Assembly (NCBI RefSeq): GCF_001274635.1
Contig: NZ_LBGV01000001.1
Coordinates: forward strand, 62,001 to 126,000
Direction: 5' to 3'
From: Persicobacter sp. CCB-QB2
GTDB taxonomy: Bacteria > Bacteroidota > Bacteroidia > Cytophagales > Cyclobacteriaceae
DNA length: 64,000 nt
Both the position numbers and the translations under genes were made by a program. Of the stretch, positions 40,665 through 48,565 are shown in pieces (position 1 is the stretch's first letter; every line of letters starts with the position of its first letter). Under the pieces are notes generated by a model. It was not told the DNA's origin. It saw only the letters and a list, made by a program, of their open reading frames with translations, and made no database searches.

Positions 40665-41766
40665 ATGACAGTAGATCAACTGAAGGATTTAAAGGCGCGC
40701 ATCTCGGCCTTGAGGGGGTATCTTTGACTACGATCGTAAGGTAACTGAGATCGCAGAAGAGGAAACTATTACGGCACAACCGGAATTTTGGAATGATCCG
40801 AAGGAGGCTGAAAAGATTCTGAAGGGTATTCGCAATAAGAAGGTGTGGACGGATGCCTTTGCTATTTGCCAGACCGGTTTGGACGATTTGGAAACGCTCT
40901 ATGAATTTTACCAGGAAGGTGAAGTGGAAATGGAGGAAGTGGACGTCGATTATGCCAAGGTGGTAAAGGATGTAGAGGAGCTGGAATTTAAAAAGATGTT
41001 GTCCGCTGAGGAGGATCAGTTGGGCGCGATGCTGGAAATTAACCCTGGAGCAGGGGGTACGGAGTCGCAGGATTGGTCTGAGATCCTGATGCGGATGTAC
41101 ATCATGTGGGGGGAGAAGAACGGCATGAAGGTAAAGCAGATTGACTATCAGGCGGGGGACGTGGCTGGACTGAAGCGCGCGACTTTGTCTTTTGAAGGAG
41201 AATTTGCTTACGGCTTGTTGAAATCGGAAAATGGGGTGCATCGTTTGGTGCGTATTTCTCCTTTTGATTCCGGTGGACGTCGCCACACTTCTTTCTCGTC
41301 GGTATATGTTTATCCGATGGTGGATGACACGATTGAGATTAATGTGAATCCGGCAGATATAAAATTTGATACTTTCCGTTCATCGGGTGCCGGTGGGCAG
41401 AACGTGAACAAGGTAGAGACGGCGGTTCGATTGCATCACGCGCCTTCGGGTATTGTGATTGAATGTCAGCAGGAGCGTTCGCAGTTGGGTAATAAGGAAA
41501 TTGCGATGCAGATGCTGAAGTCGAAGCTATACCAAATTGAGGTGGACAAGCGTAATGCGGCACGTGCGGAGATTGAAGATTCCAAAATGGGCATTGATTT
41601 CGGTTCGCAGATCCGTAACTATGTTTTGCACCCTTACAAACTGATCAAGGATGCGCGTACCGGAGTGGAGCGTACGGATGTTCAGAATGTATTGGATGGC
41701 GATTTGGATGATTATATCAAAGCCTATCTGTTAGCCGCGCAAGGTGGAGGAGATAAGGAAGATTAA
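40665..41766 (+). CDS. prfB: Peptide chain release factor 2 with programmed +1 frameshift
   Basis: 366 residues made from two frames. Codons 1-20 (ATG 40665, [20 protein letters not shown]) run into an in-frame TGA at 40725-40727, and reading resumes one base later at GAC 40726 ([13 protein letters not shown]...). The slip site CTT TGA C, preceded by AGGGGG, is the classic RF2 autoregulatory site: low RF2 lets the ribosome shift past UGA. The catalytic GGQ is at about 243-245 ([15 protein letters not shown]), and the stop-codon recognition SPF is at about 198-200. It terminates at UGA and UAA. The terminator lies right after the stop. Confidence 0.97.
40711..40728 (+). promoter_or_regulatory. 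Programmed +1 frameshift site of prfB
   Basis: AGGGGG (Shine-Dalgarno-like stimulator), then TAT CTT TGA C. The CTT-TGA slip with internal SD at the usual spacing is conserved in bacterial prfB. It is noteworthy here because most genes of this window lack SD sequences. Confidence 0.95.
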
Positions 41767-41790
41767 TTCTTCCGGGAAGATTATAAAAAT

Positions 41791-41827
41791 GAAAGGAAGC
41801 TTGATTAATTTCGGCTTCCTTTTTTTT
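41791..41827 (+). terminator. Terminator of prfB
   Basis: AAAGGAAGC / GGCTTCCTTT stem with an 11-nt loop and seven T, 25 nt after the stop. Confidence 0.88.
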
Positions 41828-41833
41828 ATCACT

Positions 41834-43036
41834 ATGGATATGGTTTCGAGAAATATGACTGCTCCGGCATTGGAAAATCAAAAAATATATAATACGCAGT
41901 TTTGGCTCTTGTGCATGAGTTCACTGCTGTTTTTTAGTAGTTTTAATATGCTGATTCCGGAGTTGCCTGCTTATTTGACGGCGATGGGTGGGGCGGATTA
42001 CAAAGGCTTGATCATCGCATTATTTACTTTGACGGCAGGTTTGTCAAGACCATTTTCGGGGAAGTTGTCGGACCGGATTGGGCGGATTCCGGTGATGGTG
42101 TTTGGTGCCGTAGTCTGTTTTGTGATGGGCTTTTTGTACCCTTTGATGCATACAGTGGGAGGCTTTCTGACACTTCGCCTTTTTCATGGATTGTCTACAG
42201 GCTTTAAACCGACGGCGACTTCTGCTTATGTGGCGGATGTGGTGCCAGCGACGAGAAGGGGAGAGGCCATGGGGATCCATGGATTTTTCAGTTCTACCGG
42301 AATGGCCATCGGGCCTTATATGGGTTCTTTGATCGCGAATGAATTTGGGATAGATGCACTTTTCTATACTTCCTCTATGGTTTCCATTCTGTCGGTTTTG
42401 ATTTTGTTGGGCATGCAGGAAACACTACCGAATAAAGAGCCTTTCCGTTGGAGCTTGTTGAATGTTGGGATGGAGGATTTCTTTGATCGTGGCGTGGTAG
42501 TGCCGGCCGTAGTGATGCTGTTTACGGTTTTTTCCTTCGGAGTGGTGCTCACGATTGTACCGGACTTGACGGTGCATTTAGGCTTTGAGAATAAGGGGAT
42601 ATTCTTCACCACCTTTACTTTGGCTTCCCTGAGTTGCCGGATATTTATGGGAAGGTTGTCGGATAAATACGGGCGTCGTCCGCTGTCGATTTTTGGTTTG
42701 GTGTTCCTGATTGCCGGGATGACTTATTTGGGCTTTGCGCATGATCTGTTTTCATTGCTTTCGGCAGCGCTTTTATTCGGCTTTGGCTTCGGAACGATGA
42801 TCCCTTCCATTTATGCCTGGACAATTGATTTGGCAGAGGAAGGAAAGCGTGGAAGAGCCATTGCGACCATGTACATTTCCCTGGAATTGGGGATTGGTTT
42901 AGGAGCATTGATTTCGCAGTCGGTGTATCAGAATAAGGCGGCAAATTTTCCATTTACCTTTTGGTTGGCAGCGGCTTCCGGGGCTTGTGCGCTGGTTTAT
43001 ATTATGTGGGAGAGAGGAAAGTCGATAAAGGAGTAG
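41834..43036 (+). CDS. MFS transporter
   Basis: About 400 residues from ATG 41834 (MDMVSRNMTAPALENQ); alternative ATGs lie at 41840 and 41855. The frame is open back to 41744, but that part overlaps prfB and its terminator, so an internal start is required. Twelve hydrophobic segments are present. The MFS motif between TM2 and TM3 is GKLSDRIGRIPVMVFG, and its repeat in the second half is GRLSDKYGRRPLSIFG. RLFHGLSTGFKPTATSAYVAD-type TM4 and FGFGTMIPSIYAW are drug-exporter-like. The substrate is unknown; efflux of small molecules is likely (inference). Confidence 0.88.
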   Translation: MDMVSRNMTAPALENQKIYNTQFWLLCMSSLLFFSSFNMLIPELPAYLTAMGGADYKGLIIALFTLTAGLSRPFSGKLSDRIGRIPVMVFGAVVCFVMGFLYPLMHTVGGFLTLRLFHGLSTGFKPTATSAYVADVVPATRRGEAMGIHGFFSSTGMAIGPYMGSLIANEFGIDALFYTSSMVSILSVLILLGMQETLPNKEPFRWSLLNVGMEDFFDRGVVVPAVVMLFTVFSFGVVLTIVPDLTVHLGFENKGIFFTTFTLASLSCRIFMGRLSDKYGRRPLSIFGLVFLIAGMTYLGFAHDLFSLLSAALLFGFGFGTMIPSIYAWTIDLAEEGKRGRAIATMYISLELGIGLGALISQSVYQNKAANFPFTFWLAAASGACALVYIMWERGKSIKE

Positions 43037-43099
43037 GTATGTTGGGGGTGGTTTAATATACTTGTATAAATTTATTTTTTAATATTTATAAATCTATTT

Positions 43100-44014
43100 A
43101 TGAAAGCCAATTGGTATGTAATTTTGTTATTTATCCCATTCTTAATTTCATGCGGAGAAGGAGAAGATGATTTGTCCTATGATAATCCTAATGATATTCC
43201 TGTAATTTGTGATTTGACAAAAATTACCTTAGAATATAATTATAATGAAAATCTATTTCAGTCTCAAACGATTTTCGATTATAAGCAGGGAAGAGTAGTC
43301 GCGATGTATGAACAGTATCAGGACAATGCAGTGGAACTCAGCATGCTTTATGATTATCTTCCTTCCGGGCAATTAGGCCGCCTTTATGATCAAAGTAATG
43401 AGATCTTATATAGTTACGACCCCTCAGGGAGATTGACCAGAATGGAGAGTTTATATTTGGGTTCAAGCTTAAGAAAGTCTTTTGGTGGAAAGATTAAGCG
43501 TAATTTTATGAATCGAAAGGCTAAAGCAGCAAGTAATTCATTGATTACCTGGGCCGATGAGCTGATTTACCCTGTGGCGAAGATGTATCCTTCTCAATGG
43601 GTGGAATACATCTATGATTTTGATGGCCAATTGGTGGATGAAATGACATATGACCTTCATTATGAAAATGGAAATATGGTTTCGGCCATTTCGAAAGTTA
43701 CTTTGGTAGATGAGTATGGGTTTACTTTTGAGGAAAACGTTGAGGTTATTTTTGAATATGATCAGCAGCCATCTTTTGTTGCCTCATTGCCATTGGCGCA
43801 AGTTTGGCATGAAAACTTTTGGAGTAGGAATAATCCGACTAAGTTAATTTATAAAATAGGAAATCAGGTTCTTCAGGAGACATTAATCACCTATGTGTAT
43901 GGTGAAAATGGCTTACCGGTAAGTAGCCTAGACAAATCGACCTATTGGGATGGAAATGGAGGAGAGGAATATGTCGAGGTGGATGAATATGAGATGGAGT
44001 ATAATTGCCCCTGA
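43100..44014 (+). CDS. Hypothetical lipoprotein with YD-like repeats
   Basis: 304 residues. The lipobox is FLISC with Cys18, so SPII processing. The body has recurrent short beta-motifs of the form YDYLPSGQLGRLYDQSNEI and YSYDPSGRLTRMES, resembling isolated RHS/YD repeats, and similar DFDGQLVDEMTYD. Such lipoproteins are common in Bacteroidota and lie at the surface or periplasm; no enzymatic motif seen. Its DNA is AT-richer than the flanking MFS gene. It has its own terminator. Confidence 0.75.
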   Translation: MKANWYVILLFIPFLISCGEGEDDLSYDNPNDIPVICDLTKITLEYNYNENLFQSQTIFDYKQGRVVAMYEQYQDNAVELSMLYDYLPSGQLGRLYDQSNEILYSYDPSGRLTRMESLYLGSSLRKSFGGKIKRNFMNRKAKAASNSLITWADELIYPVAKMYPSQWVEYIYDFDGQLVDEMTYDLHYENGNMVSAISKVTLVDEYGFTFEENVEVIFEYDQQPSFVASLPLAQVWHENFWSRNNPTKLIYKIGNQVLQETLITYVYGENGLPVSSLDKSTYWDGNGGEEYVEVDEYEMEYNCP

Positions 44015-44045
44015 TTACAGGAAGTGGTATTTAATTTAAAGTCCA

Positions 44046-44078
44046 GAAGGCTACCTTATAGGGTAGCCTTTTTTTACG
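44046..44078 (+). terminator. Terminator of the YD-like lipoprotein gene
   Basis: AAGGCTACC / GGTAGCCTT stem with a TTATAG loop and seven T. Confidence 0.92.
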
Positions 44079-44099
44079 GGATTTATGCACAACTGGATT

Positions 44100-44284
44100 T
44101 TACCCGAATTATTCACCGTCGCACCCAGTAAACTACCCAAGTTATTTATTGTCGATTAGATGGTGGTGTTTTTTGCTGAGTTTTAATAGCCCAAATTGGG
44201 GTAAGTTTGAATCCTCTTATTCAATTGCCTCACTATTTCCGTCACGTAGCTAAACTGGCTTTGAAGCAAGTATAATACGGGTTA
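44100..44284 (+). repeat. TIR element copy 6 (shorter, diverged)
   Basis: Starts TTACCCGAATTATTCACCG, contains AGCCCAAATTGGGGTAAG and a shortened conserved half (the TTGGAAAAACTCG block is missing), and ends AGTATAATACGGGTTA. Confidence 0.82.
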
Positions 44285-44559
44285 ATTATTCAAGCATTGT
44301 TATTGATATTTTTCCTTCAATTTGACCGCCTTAATGGATCAAATTACCCGATGATTGAATTTCTAAAGGAGATTAGGGTATTGATGGAAAGAATGGGACG
44401 TAGAAGAAAATGAATGGCAGGCTTGTGCTCAAGGTTTGTCTTCCGTTAAATAAGCTTTCTTGTTAAAAGAAATTGCCGATTATTTTTTATTTTAATCTCC
44501 ACTTTCTCAAAGGATTAATTTTTGACGATTATTTTCTTTAAAAAAAATGCGAGCAGCTA
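44285..44559. other. Gene-free stretch upstream of the tRNA cluster
   Basis: AT-rich sequence with no convincing frame or RNA gene; the tRNA promoter follows at 44560. Confidence 0.4.
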
Positions 44560-44590
44560 TTTGCAAATATCATTTAGCTGCGTACTTTTG
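44560..44590 (+). promoter_or_regulatory. Promoter of the tRNA-Leu array
   Basis: TTTG (44560-44563), 19-bp spacer, TACTTTTG (44583-44590): a near-ideal Bacteroidota promoter, ~100 nt before the first tRNA. The leader contains a small hairpin (AAGCCTACAGGCTT). Confidence 0.78.
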
Positions 44591-44692
44591 CAATCCCTTA
44601 AGGAAACAACAAGCCTACAGGCTTGGGACTTTCTGCGGAATCTTCAACGGAAGATCGGCAAGGGGCTTTTTAATGGATGAAGATATTCAACT

Positions 44693-44774
44693 GCGGGTGT
44701 GGCGAAATTGGTAGACGCACTAGATTTAGGATCTAGCGCCGCGAGGTGTGTGGGTTCGAGTCCCTCCACCCGCA
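44693..44774 (+). tRNA. tRNA-Leu (anticodon UAG), copy 1, type A
   Basis: 82-nt class II tRNA with acceptor GCGGGTG/CACCCGC, D-arm GGCGAAATTGGTAGACGC, anticodon stem CTAGA/TCTAG with loop TTTAGGA (anticodon TAG), a long variable arm, T-loop TTCGAGT and discriminator A. No CCA encoded. Confidence 0.97.
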
Positions 44775-44794
44775 CACATTGGAATATCTTATCT

Positions 44795-44879
44795 GCGGAT
44801 ATGGCGAAATTGGTAGACGCACTAGACTTAGGATCTAGCGCCGCGAGGCGTGGGGGTTCGACTCCCTCTATCCGCACCA
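44795..44879 (+). tRNA. tRNA-Leu (anticodon UAG), copy 2, type B
   Basis: Acceptor GCGGATA/TATCCGC, anticodon loop CTTAGGA, variable-arm/T-arm segment GCGTGGGGGTTCGACTCCCT. The bases after the discriminator A are CCA, so this copy encodes (or by chance has) its 3' CCA. Confidence 0.97.
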
Positions 44880-44923
44880 ATCCATTAAAAAGGATTTATT
44901 TATAGCTTTTCGGAATACGACCT

Positions 44924-45005
44924 GCGGGCGTGGCGAAATTGGTAGACGCACTAGACTTAGGATCTAGCGCCGCGAGGTGTGTGGGTTCGAGTCCCTCCGC
45001 CCGCA
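44924..45005 (+). tRNA. tRNA-Leu (anticodon UAG), copy 3, type A
   Basis: Acceptor GCGGGCG/CGCCCGC, anticodon loop CTTAGGA, T-arm segment GTGTGGGTTCGAGTCCCT. No CCA encoded. Confidence 0.97.
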
Positions 45006-45020
45006 CAAAACCGAAAAGCA

Positions 45021-45102
45021 GCGGATATGGCGAAATTGGTAGACGCACTAGACTTAGGATCTAGCGCCGCGAGGCGTGGGGGTTCGACTCCCTCTATCCG
45101 CA
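45021..45102 (+). tRNA. tRNA-Leu (anticodon UAG), copy 4, type B
   Basis: Apparently identical to copy 2 over the tRNA body (acceptor GCGGATA/TATCCGC, T-arm GTGGGGGTTCGACTCCCT). No CCA encoded. Confidence 0.97.
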
Positions 45103-45159
45103 CTAGGAGTAGTTTTTGTACTCCTCACCAGGCCTTCGGGTATCAAATATATATCTTAA

Positions 45160-45241
45160 GCGGATGTGGCGAAATTGGTAGACGCACTAGACTTAGGATC
45201 TAGCGCCGCGAGGTGTGTGGGTTCGAGTCCCTCCATCCGCA
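45160..45241 (+). tRNA. tRNA-Leu (anticodon UAG), copy 5, type A
   Basis: Acceptor GCGGATG/CATCCGC with the type-A T-arm GTGTGGGTTCGAGTCCCT. Anticodon loop CTTAGGA. No CCA encoded. Confidence 0.97.
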
Positions 45242-45242
45242 C

Positions 45243-45274
45243 AAGGGCAGTTCTTTTAGAGCTGTCCTTTTTGT
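45243..45274 (+). terminator. Terminator of the tRNA-Leu array
   Basis: AAGGGCAGTTC / GAGCTGTCCTT stem (with G-T pairs), TTTTA loop, T-rich tail directly after the last tRNA. Confidence 0.85.
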
Positions 45275-45360
45275 TTTATAGCTGAATTATTTACCGCCGT
45301 ATTTTTTGGGCCAACTTAAGTTGTTTACGCACGATTCATTACAGGAATTTTTTTGAGCAT

Positions 45361-45582
45361 TAACCCGAATTATTCACCGCTAGATTTAGTTGGTCGATAT
45401 AAAGGCTTAGTTACCAGATTGTTATTATTAATTTTATCAAATTATCAATAGCTCAAATTTGGGTATGCTTGCTTTCTCCTCATTCATCTGTTTCGTTGGA
45501 AAAAATTTAAAATAGGGAGCTATTCCCTCATTTTTCCCCTTTGCAGCTGAACGGGTGTTTAAGCATGGATAATTCGGGTTAT
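45361..45582 (+). repeat. TIR element copy 7 (near-complete reference copy)
   Basis: 222 bp. Starts TAACCCGAATTATTCACCGC and ends CATGGATAATTCGGGTTA; the conserved half includes AGCTCAAATTTGGGTATGCT and TTTGCAGCTGAACGGG. Just upstream, 45283-45300 (GCTGAATTATTTACCGCC) looks like a remnant of another copy's terminus. Confidence 0.93.
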
Positions 45583-45670
45583 TTCATAAGGAAGTGGGAG
45601 AGTGGTTGATCAGCTCCAAAAATCATCAATTGGATTTAGCATTACCGCTTCAATAAAAGTGGAGCATAGA

Positions 45671-45706
45671 AAAGCGCCCTGTTGAACAAGGCGCTTTTTG
45701 TTTTAG
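45671..45706. terminator. Hairpin terminator (bidirectional shape)
   Basis: AAAAGCGCC / GGCGCTTTT stem with a 12-nt loop; T-rich on the forward side and A-rich upstream, so it can act on both strands, including for the reverse-strand gene at 45880. Confidence 0.75.
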
Positions 45707-45730
45707 AGGAGATGGATTGCCCTTTTTCTT

Positions 45731-45862
45731 GCCGACAACAGGGCCGAAGGCCCGCAGGGGCAGGGATGAAGCGGGCTTGTTTGAACCACAGCGGCCCAAA
45801 AGGCCGATGAGGTGAGCCGCGCGAGCCCGGTGCTGACGTCTAAGCGGCAGCAGCCCCCCAAA
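45731..45862 (+). repeat. GC-rich intergenic repeat, copy C (right half)
   Basis: Contains GATGAAGCGGGCTTGTTTGA, GCGGCCCAAAAGGCCGATGA, GGTGAGCCGCGCGAGCCCGG and AGCGGCAGCAGCCCCCCAAA, matching the right half of copies A and D. Confidence 0.87.
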
Positions 45863-45879
45863 ACATCTCAACGGGCATA

Positions 45880-47043
45880 TTACATTTTATACAGGCCGTC
45901 CATTTCTTCCAGCACTTTGCGGGAGATGACAATCCTCTGGATCTCGCTGGTGCCTTCATAGATCTGGGTGATTTTGGCGTCCCGCATCAGGCGTTCGACA
46001 TGGTACTCCTTCACATAGCCATAGCCGCCGTGTACTTGTACGGCTTCGACGGAGGTTTTCATGGCGACTTCTGAAGCCATCAGCTTGCCCATGGCGGAGA
46101 ATTTGGAGAAATCCCTTCCCTGATCTTTCTCAAAGGCAGATTTGAGTACCAATAACCTCGCTGCTTCGATCTCTGTGGCCATATCAGCCAGCTTGAAAGC
46201 GATGGCCTGGTGGCGGGCGATTTCCTTGCCAAAGGCTTTACGCTGCAGGCTGTAATTACGGGCTAATTCGAATGCACCCGAAGCAATGCCCAGGGCCTGT
46301 GCCGCGATGCCGATGCGTCCGCCATTGAGGGTATTCATGGCGAAGTTAAAGCCGAAGCCATCTTCCCCGATGCGGTTCTCCTTGGGGACTTTGACATCGG
46401 TAAAGCTCAACATATGGGTGTCGGAGCCACGGATGCCGAGTTTATCTTCTTTTTTACCGACCACGAATCCTTCCATGCCTTTTTCCACGATCAGGCAGTT
46501 GATGCCATGGTGGCCTTTTTCGCGGTTGGTTTGGGCAATGACGAGGTAAATGGAGGCATTGCCCCCATTGGTGATCCAGTTTTTGGTGCCGTTGAGCAGA
46601 TAATGGTCGCCCATATCCAGGGCTTCGGTTTGCTGGCTGGTGGCATCACTTCCGGCTTCCGGTTCAGACAAGCAGAAGGCGCCGATGACTTCTCCTTTGG
46701 CGAGCGGAACGAGGTACTTTTGCTTCTGCTCTTCGGTGCCGTATTTTTCCAGTCCCCAGCAGACCAGGGAATTGTTTACGGACATGCATACCGAGGCGGA
46801 AGCATCCACTTTGGAGATTTCTTCCATGGCGAGCACGTAGGAGATCGTATCCATACCACCACCGCCGTATTGGGGGTCTACCATCATGCCCATAAAGCCC
46901 AGCTTGCCCATTTCTCGGATCTGGTCTTTGGGGAATCGTTGCTCGTTGTCTCGCTCAATAACGCCCGGCAAAAGTTCTGTTCGGGCAAACTCCCGGGCCG
47001 CGTCTCTGACGGCCAGTTGTTCTTCAGTTAAGTTAAAATTCAT
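45880..47043 (-). CDS. Acyl-CoA dehydrogenase (short/branched-chain type)
   Basis: 387 residues. FAD and substrate blocks are visible: FCLSEPEAGSDATS (about 124-137), NGTKNWITNGG, the second FAD block RKAFGKEIARHQAIAFKLAD, and VQVHGGYGYVKEYHVERLMRD. The catalytic base is Glu363 in QIYEGTSEIQR, the position used by short/medium-chain acyl-CoA dehydrogenases. It introduces a trans double bond into acyl-CoA, passing electrons to ETF. Chain specificity is not certain; butyryl- or isovaleryl-type is plausible. It is a single gene with no beta-oxidation partners nearby. Confidence 0.95.
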   Translation of the reverse strand: MNFNLTEEQLAVRDAAREFARTELLPGVIERDNEQRFPKDQIREMGKLGFMGMMVDPQYGGGGMDTISYVLAMEEISKVDASASVCMSVNNSLVCWGLEKYGTEEQKQKYLVPLAKGEVIGAFCLSEPEAGSDATSQQTEALDMGDHYLLNGTKNWITNGGNASIYLVIAQTNREKGHHGINCLIVEKGMEGFVVGKKEDKLGIRGSDTHMLSFTDVKVPKENRIGEDGFGFNFAMNTLNGGRIGIAAQALGIASGAFELARNYSLQRKAFGKEIARHQAIAFKLADMATEIEAARLLVLKSAFEKDQGRDFSKFSAMGKLMASEVAMKTSVEAVQVHGGYGYVKEYHVERLMRDAKITQIYEGTSEIQRIVISRKVLEEMDGLYKM

Positions 47044-47374
47044 TTGGGTATTTATAGGGTTTAGTTGACAGGAATCATTAGGTACTATATAATTTAAAAA
47101 TTATCAGATTGATTAAAAAGGAGAATGGAAGGAATGTCTGTTTGTTGATCAGGGTTTAGAAAGGCTATCAGAGTATCGAAATAAATCCTAAGCACCATTA
47201 AGGAAATTAATGTTGGAGATCATTTTTGTAAAATTTTAACCTTAAAGACAATATCATCTACCGAAAGCTTGATATTATAAGGGTTTGTTCTGTAGTCTTC
47301 TATATCCAATGTCGCTTTGTTTTATGTCAATATGGGTTGTAAATAAACGGAATGGGGTAGTTGAGTCTGGTTTT
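47044..47374. other. Intergenic region between divergent genes
   Basis: 331 bp, AT-rich. A TATGTTTG sequence at 47373-47380 resembles a -7 box but overlaps the assigned start of the next gene. No repeat or RNA gene recognised. Confidence 0.4.
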
Positions 47375-48106
47375 ATGTTTGTAATTTTGAGGAAACATTT
47401 AGTTAACGTTAAAATAACATTCGGTTTGAAAAGATGGCTTGCCCTATGGGCCATGATTATATTAGGTTGGAATAACGCAAAAGCGCAAAGTTCAGATTTG
47501 GGTTCCTGGTATGTGTATAATGGCTTTTATGATTTAAGTCCGAAATTGGAATTGTTTTTAGAGAGTCAGGTTCGTACTTATTCAGTGATCACTGAACCGC
47601 AAAACTTTTTCTTCCGACCTTATATTTCCTACAATTTCAATTCTAATTTTCAGTTAGGTATAGGAAATGAATATCATTCAAGTTGGACTCAGGCGACAGA
47701 TGAGTTTGAACCGGAGCAATCCTCAGAATATCGATTAACGGTACAGTCCATAATAAAGAATAAAATTGGCCGGGTTAATTTGCAACATCGACTTCGATAT
47801 GAATTTCGCTTTTTTGAGGGGAGTAGCAGGGGGCAAAGAACACGCTACCGCCTGCAAGCTTCCATTCCCTTACAGGGAGAGCGTGTGGAGCAAGGTGAAT
47901 TTTTCCTGACTGCTGGAAATGAGATTCTTTTAAATACGCAACCCTCTTTTGAGTTCAATCAAAATCGAATTTACGGAATGTTGGGCTATCAGCTGTCAAA
48001 AACCATTCACCTTCAGGCGGGCTATATGAATTTGCATTTTGGCAATAAGGTATCAGACCATCGTCTTCAATTCTTCTTTACCCACAAATTACCTTTCTAC
48101 AAATAG
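47375..48106 (+). CDS. DUF2490 outer-membrane beta-barrel-like protein
   Basis: About 243 residues from ATG 47375; the frame is open to 47285 but the N-terminal signal peptide (KRWLALWAMIILGWNNAKAQ) sits best with a later start. The mature chain is a series of amphipathic beta strands ending FFFTHKLPFYK, with LQHRLRYEFRFFE and GRVNLQHRLRYEF, the pattern of DUF2490. This family is thought to be outer-membrane and its function is undefined. The exact start is uncertain because TATGTTTG at 47373 could be a promoter box, in which case translation begins downstream. Confidence 0.75.
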   Translation: MFVILRKHLVNVKITFGLKRWLALWAMIILGWNNAKAQSSDLGSWYVYNGFYDLSPKLELFLESQVRTYSVITEPQNFFFRPYISYNFNSNFQLGIGNEYHSSWTQATDEFEPEQSSEYRLTVQSIIKNKIGRVNLQHRLRYEFRFFEGSSRGQRTRYRLQASIPLQGERVEQGEFFLTAGNEILLNTQPSFEFNQNRIYGMLGYQLSKTIHLQAGYMNLHFGNKVSDHRLQFFFTHKLPFYK

Positions 48107-48233
48107 AGGATGAGCGCGTTCCAAGAGCATGCAGCGCTCAGCATAGGAAAATTGCTGCTAATCAGAACATAATACTATTGGGCGTTGAGTTTTTCGATGC
48201 CCTTTTGTGTTTAGTAGGTGATGCATAGTCTTT

Positions 48234-48453
48234 TAACCCGAATGATTCACCGCTAAATGCATTGACCTACCACAATCCGGTCATTATCAAAAAAATACAG
48301 CTGTTTTTCTTTAATTTTTAATAGCCCAAATTTGGATAAGCTTGCTTTCTTCTCATTCATCTGCTCTTTTGGAAAAAACTCGAAATAGGGTACAATTCCT
48401 TTATTTTTCCGCTTTACAGCTAAACGAAGATTTAGGCAGGCATAATCCAGGTA
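48234..48453 (+). repeat. TIR element copy 8
   Basis: Starts TAACCCGAATGATTCACCGC, contains AGCCCAAATTTGGATAAGCT, TTGGAAAAAACTCGAAATAG and AGCTAAACGAAGATTTAG, and ends GGCATAATCCAGGTAA (diverged terminus). Confidence 0.88.
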
Positions 48454-48565
48454 ATTTTTTACTTTTTGTTGAAGCTCATAAGTGAATCTCAACACATGGT
48501 AATATTAATGGAGATGTGTCGGGCGGAATATATGAGGATAACTCCCTAAGCTTAGAAGGCTATGG

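Noticed and set aside
41744..41833. Start of the MFS gene within prfB
   Set aside because: The region overlaps the prfB end and its terminator hairpin, and the encoded peptide has no MFS character.
44644..45203. Open frames across the tRNA-Leu array (e.g. repeats of MAKLVDALDLGSS)
   Set aside because: They are translations of the tRNA genes themselves; the repeated peptide just reflects the repeated tRNA body.
44693..45241. Evenly repeated block that could be taken for a CRISPR array
   Set aside because: The repeats are full tRNA-Leu genes with cloverleaf features; spacers are irregular (15-57 bp) and no cas genes are present.
47285..47374. Upstream start of the DUF2490 gene at 47285
   Set aside because: The extra residues have no signal-peptide character and would put ~55 residues ahead of the hydrophobic segment.
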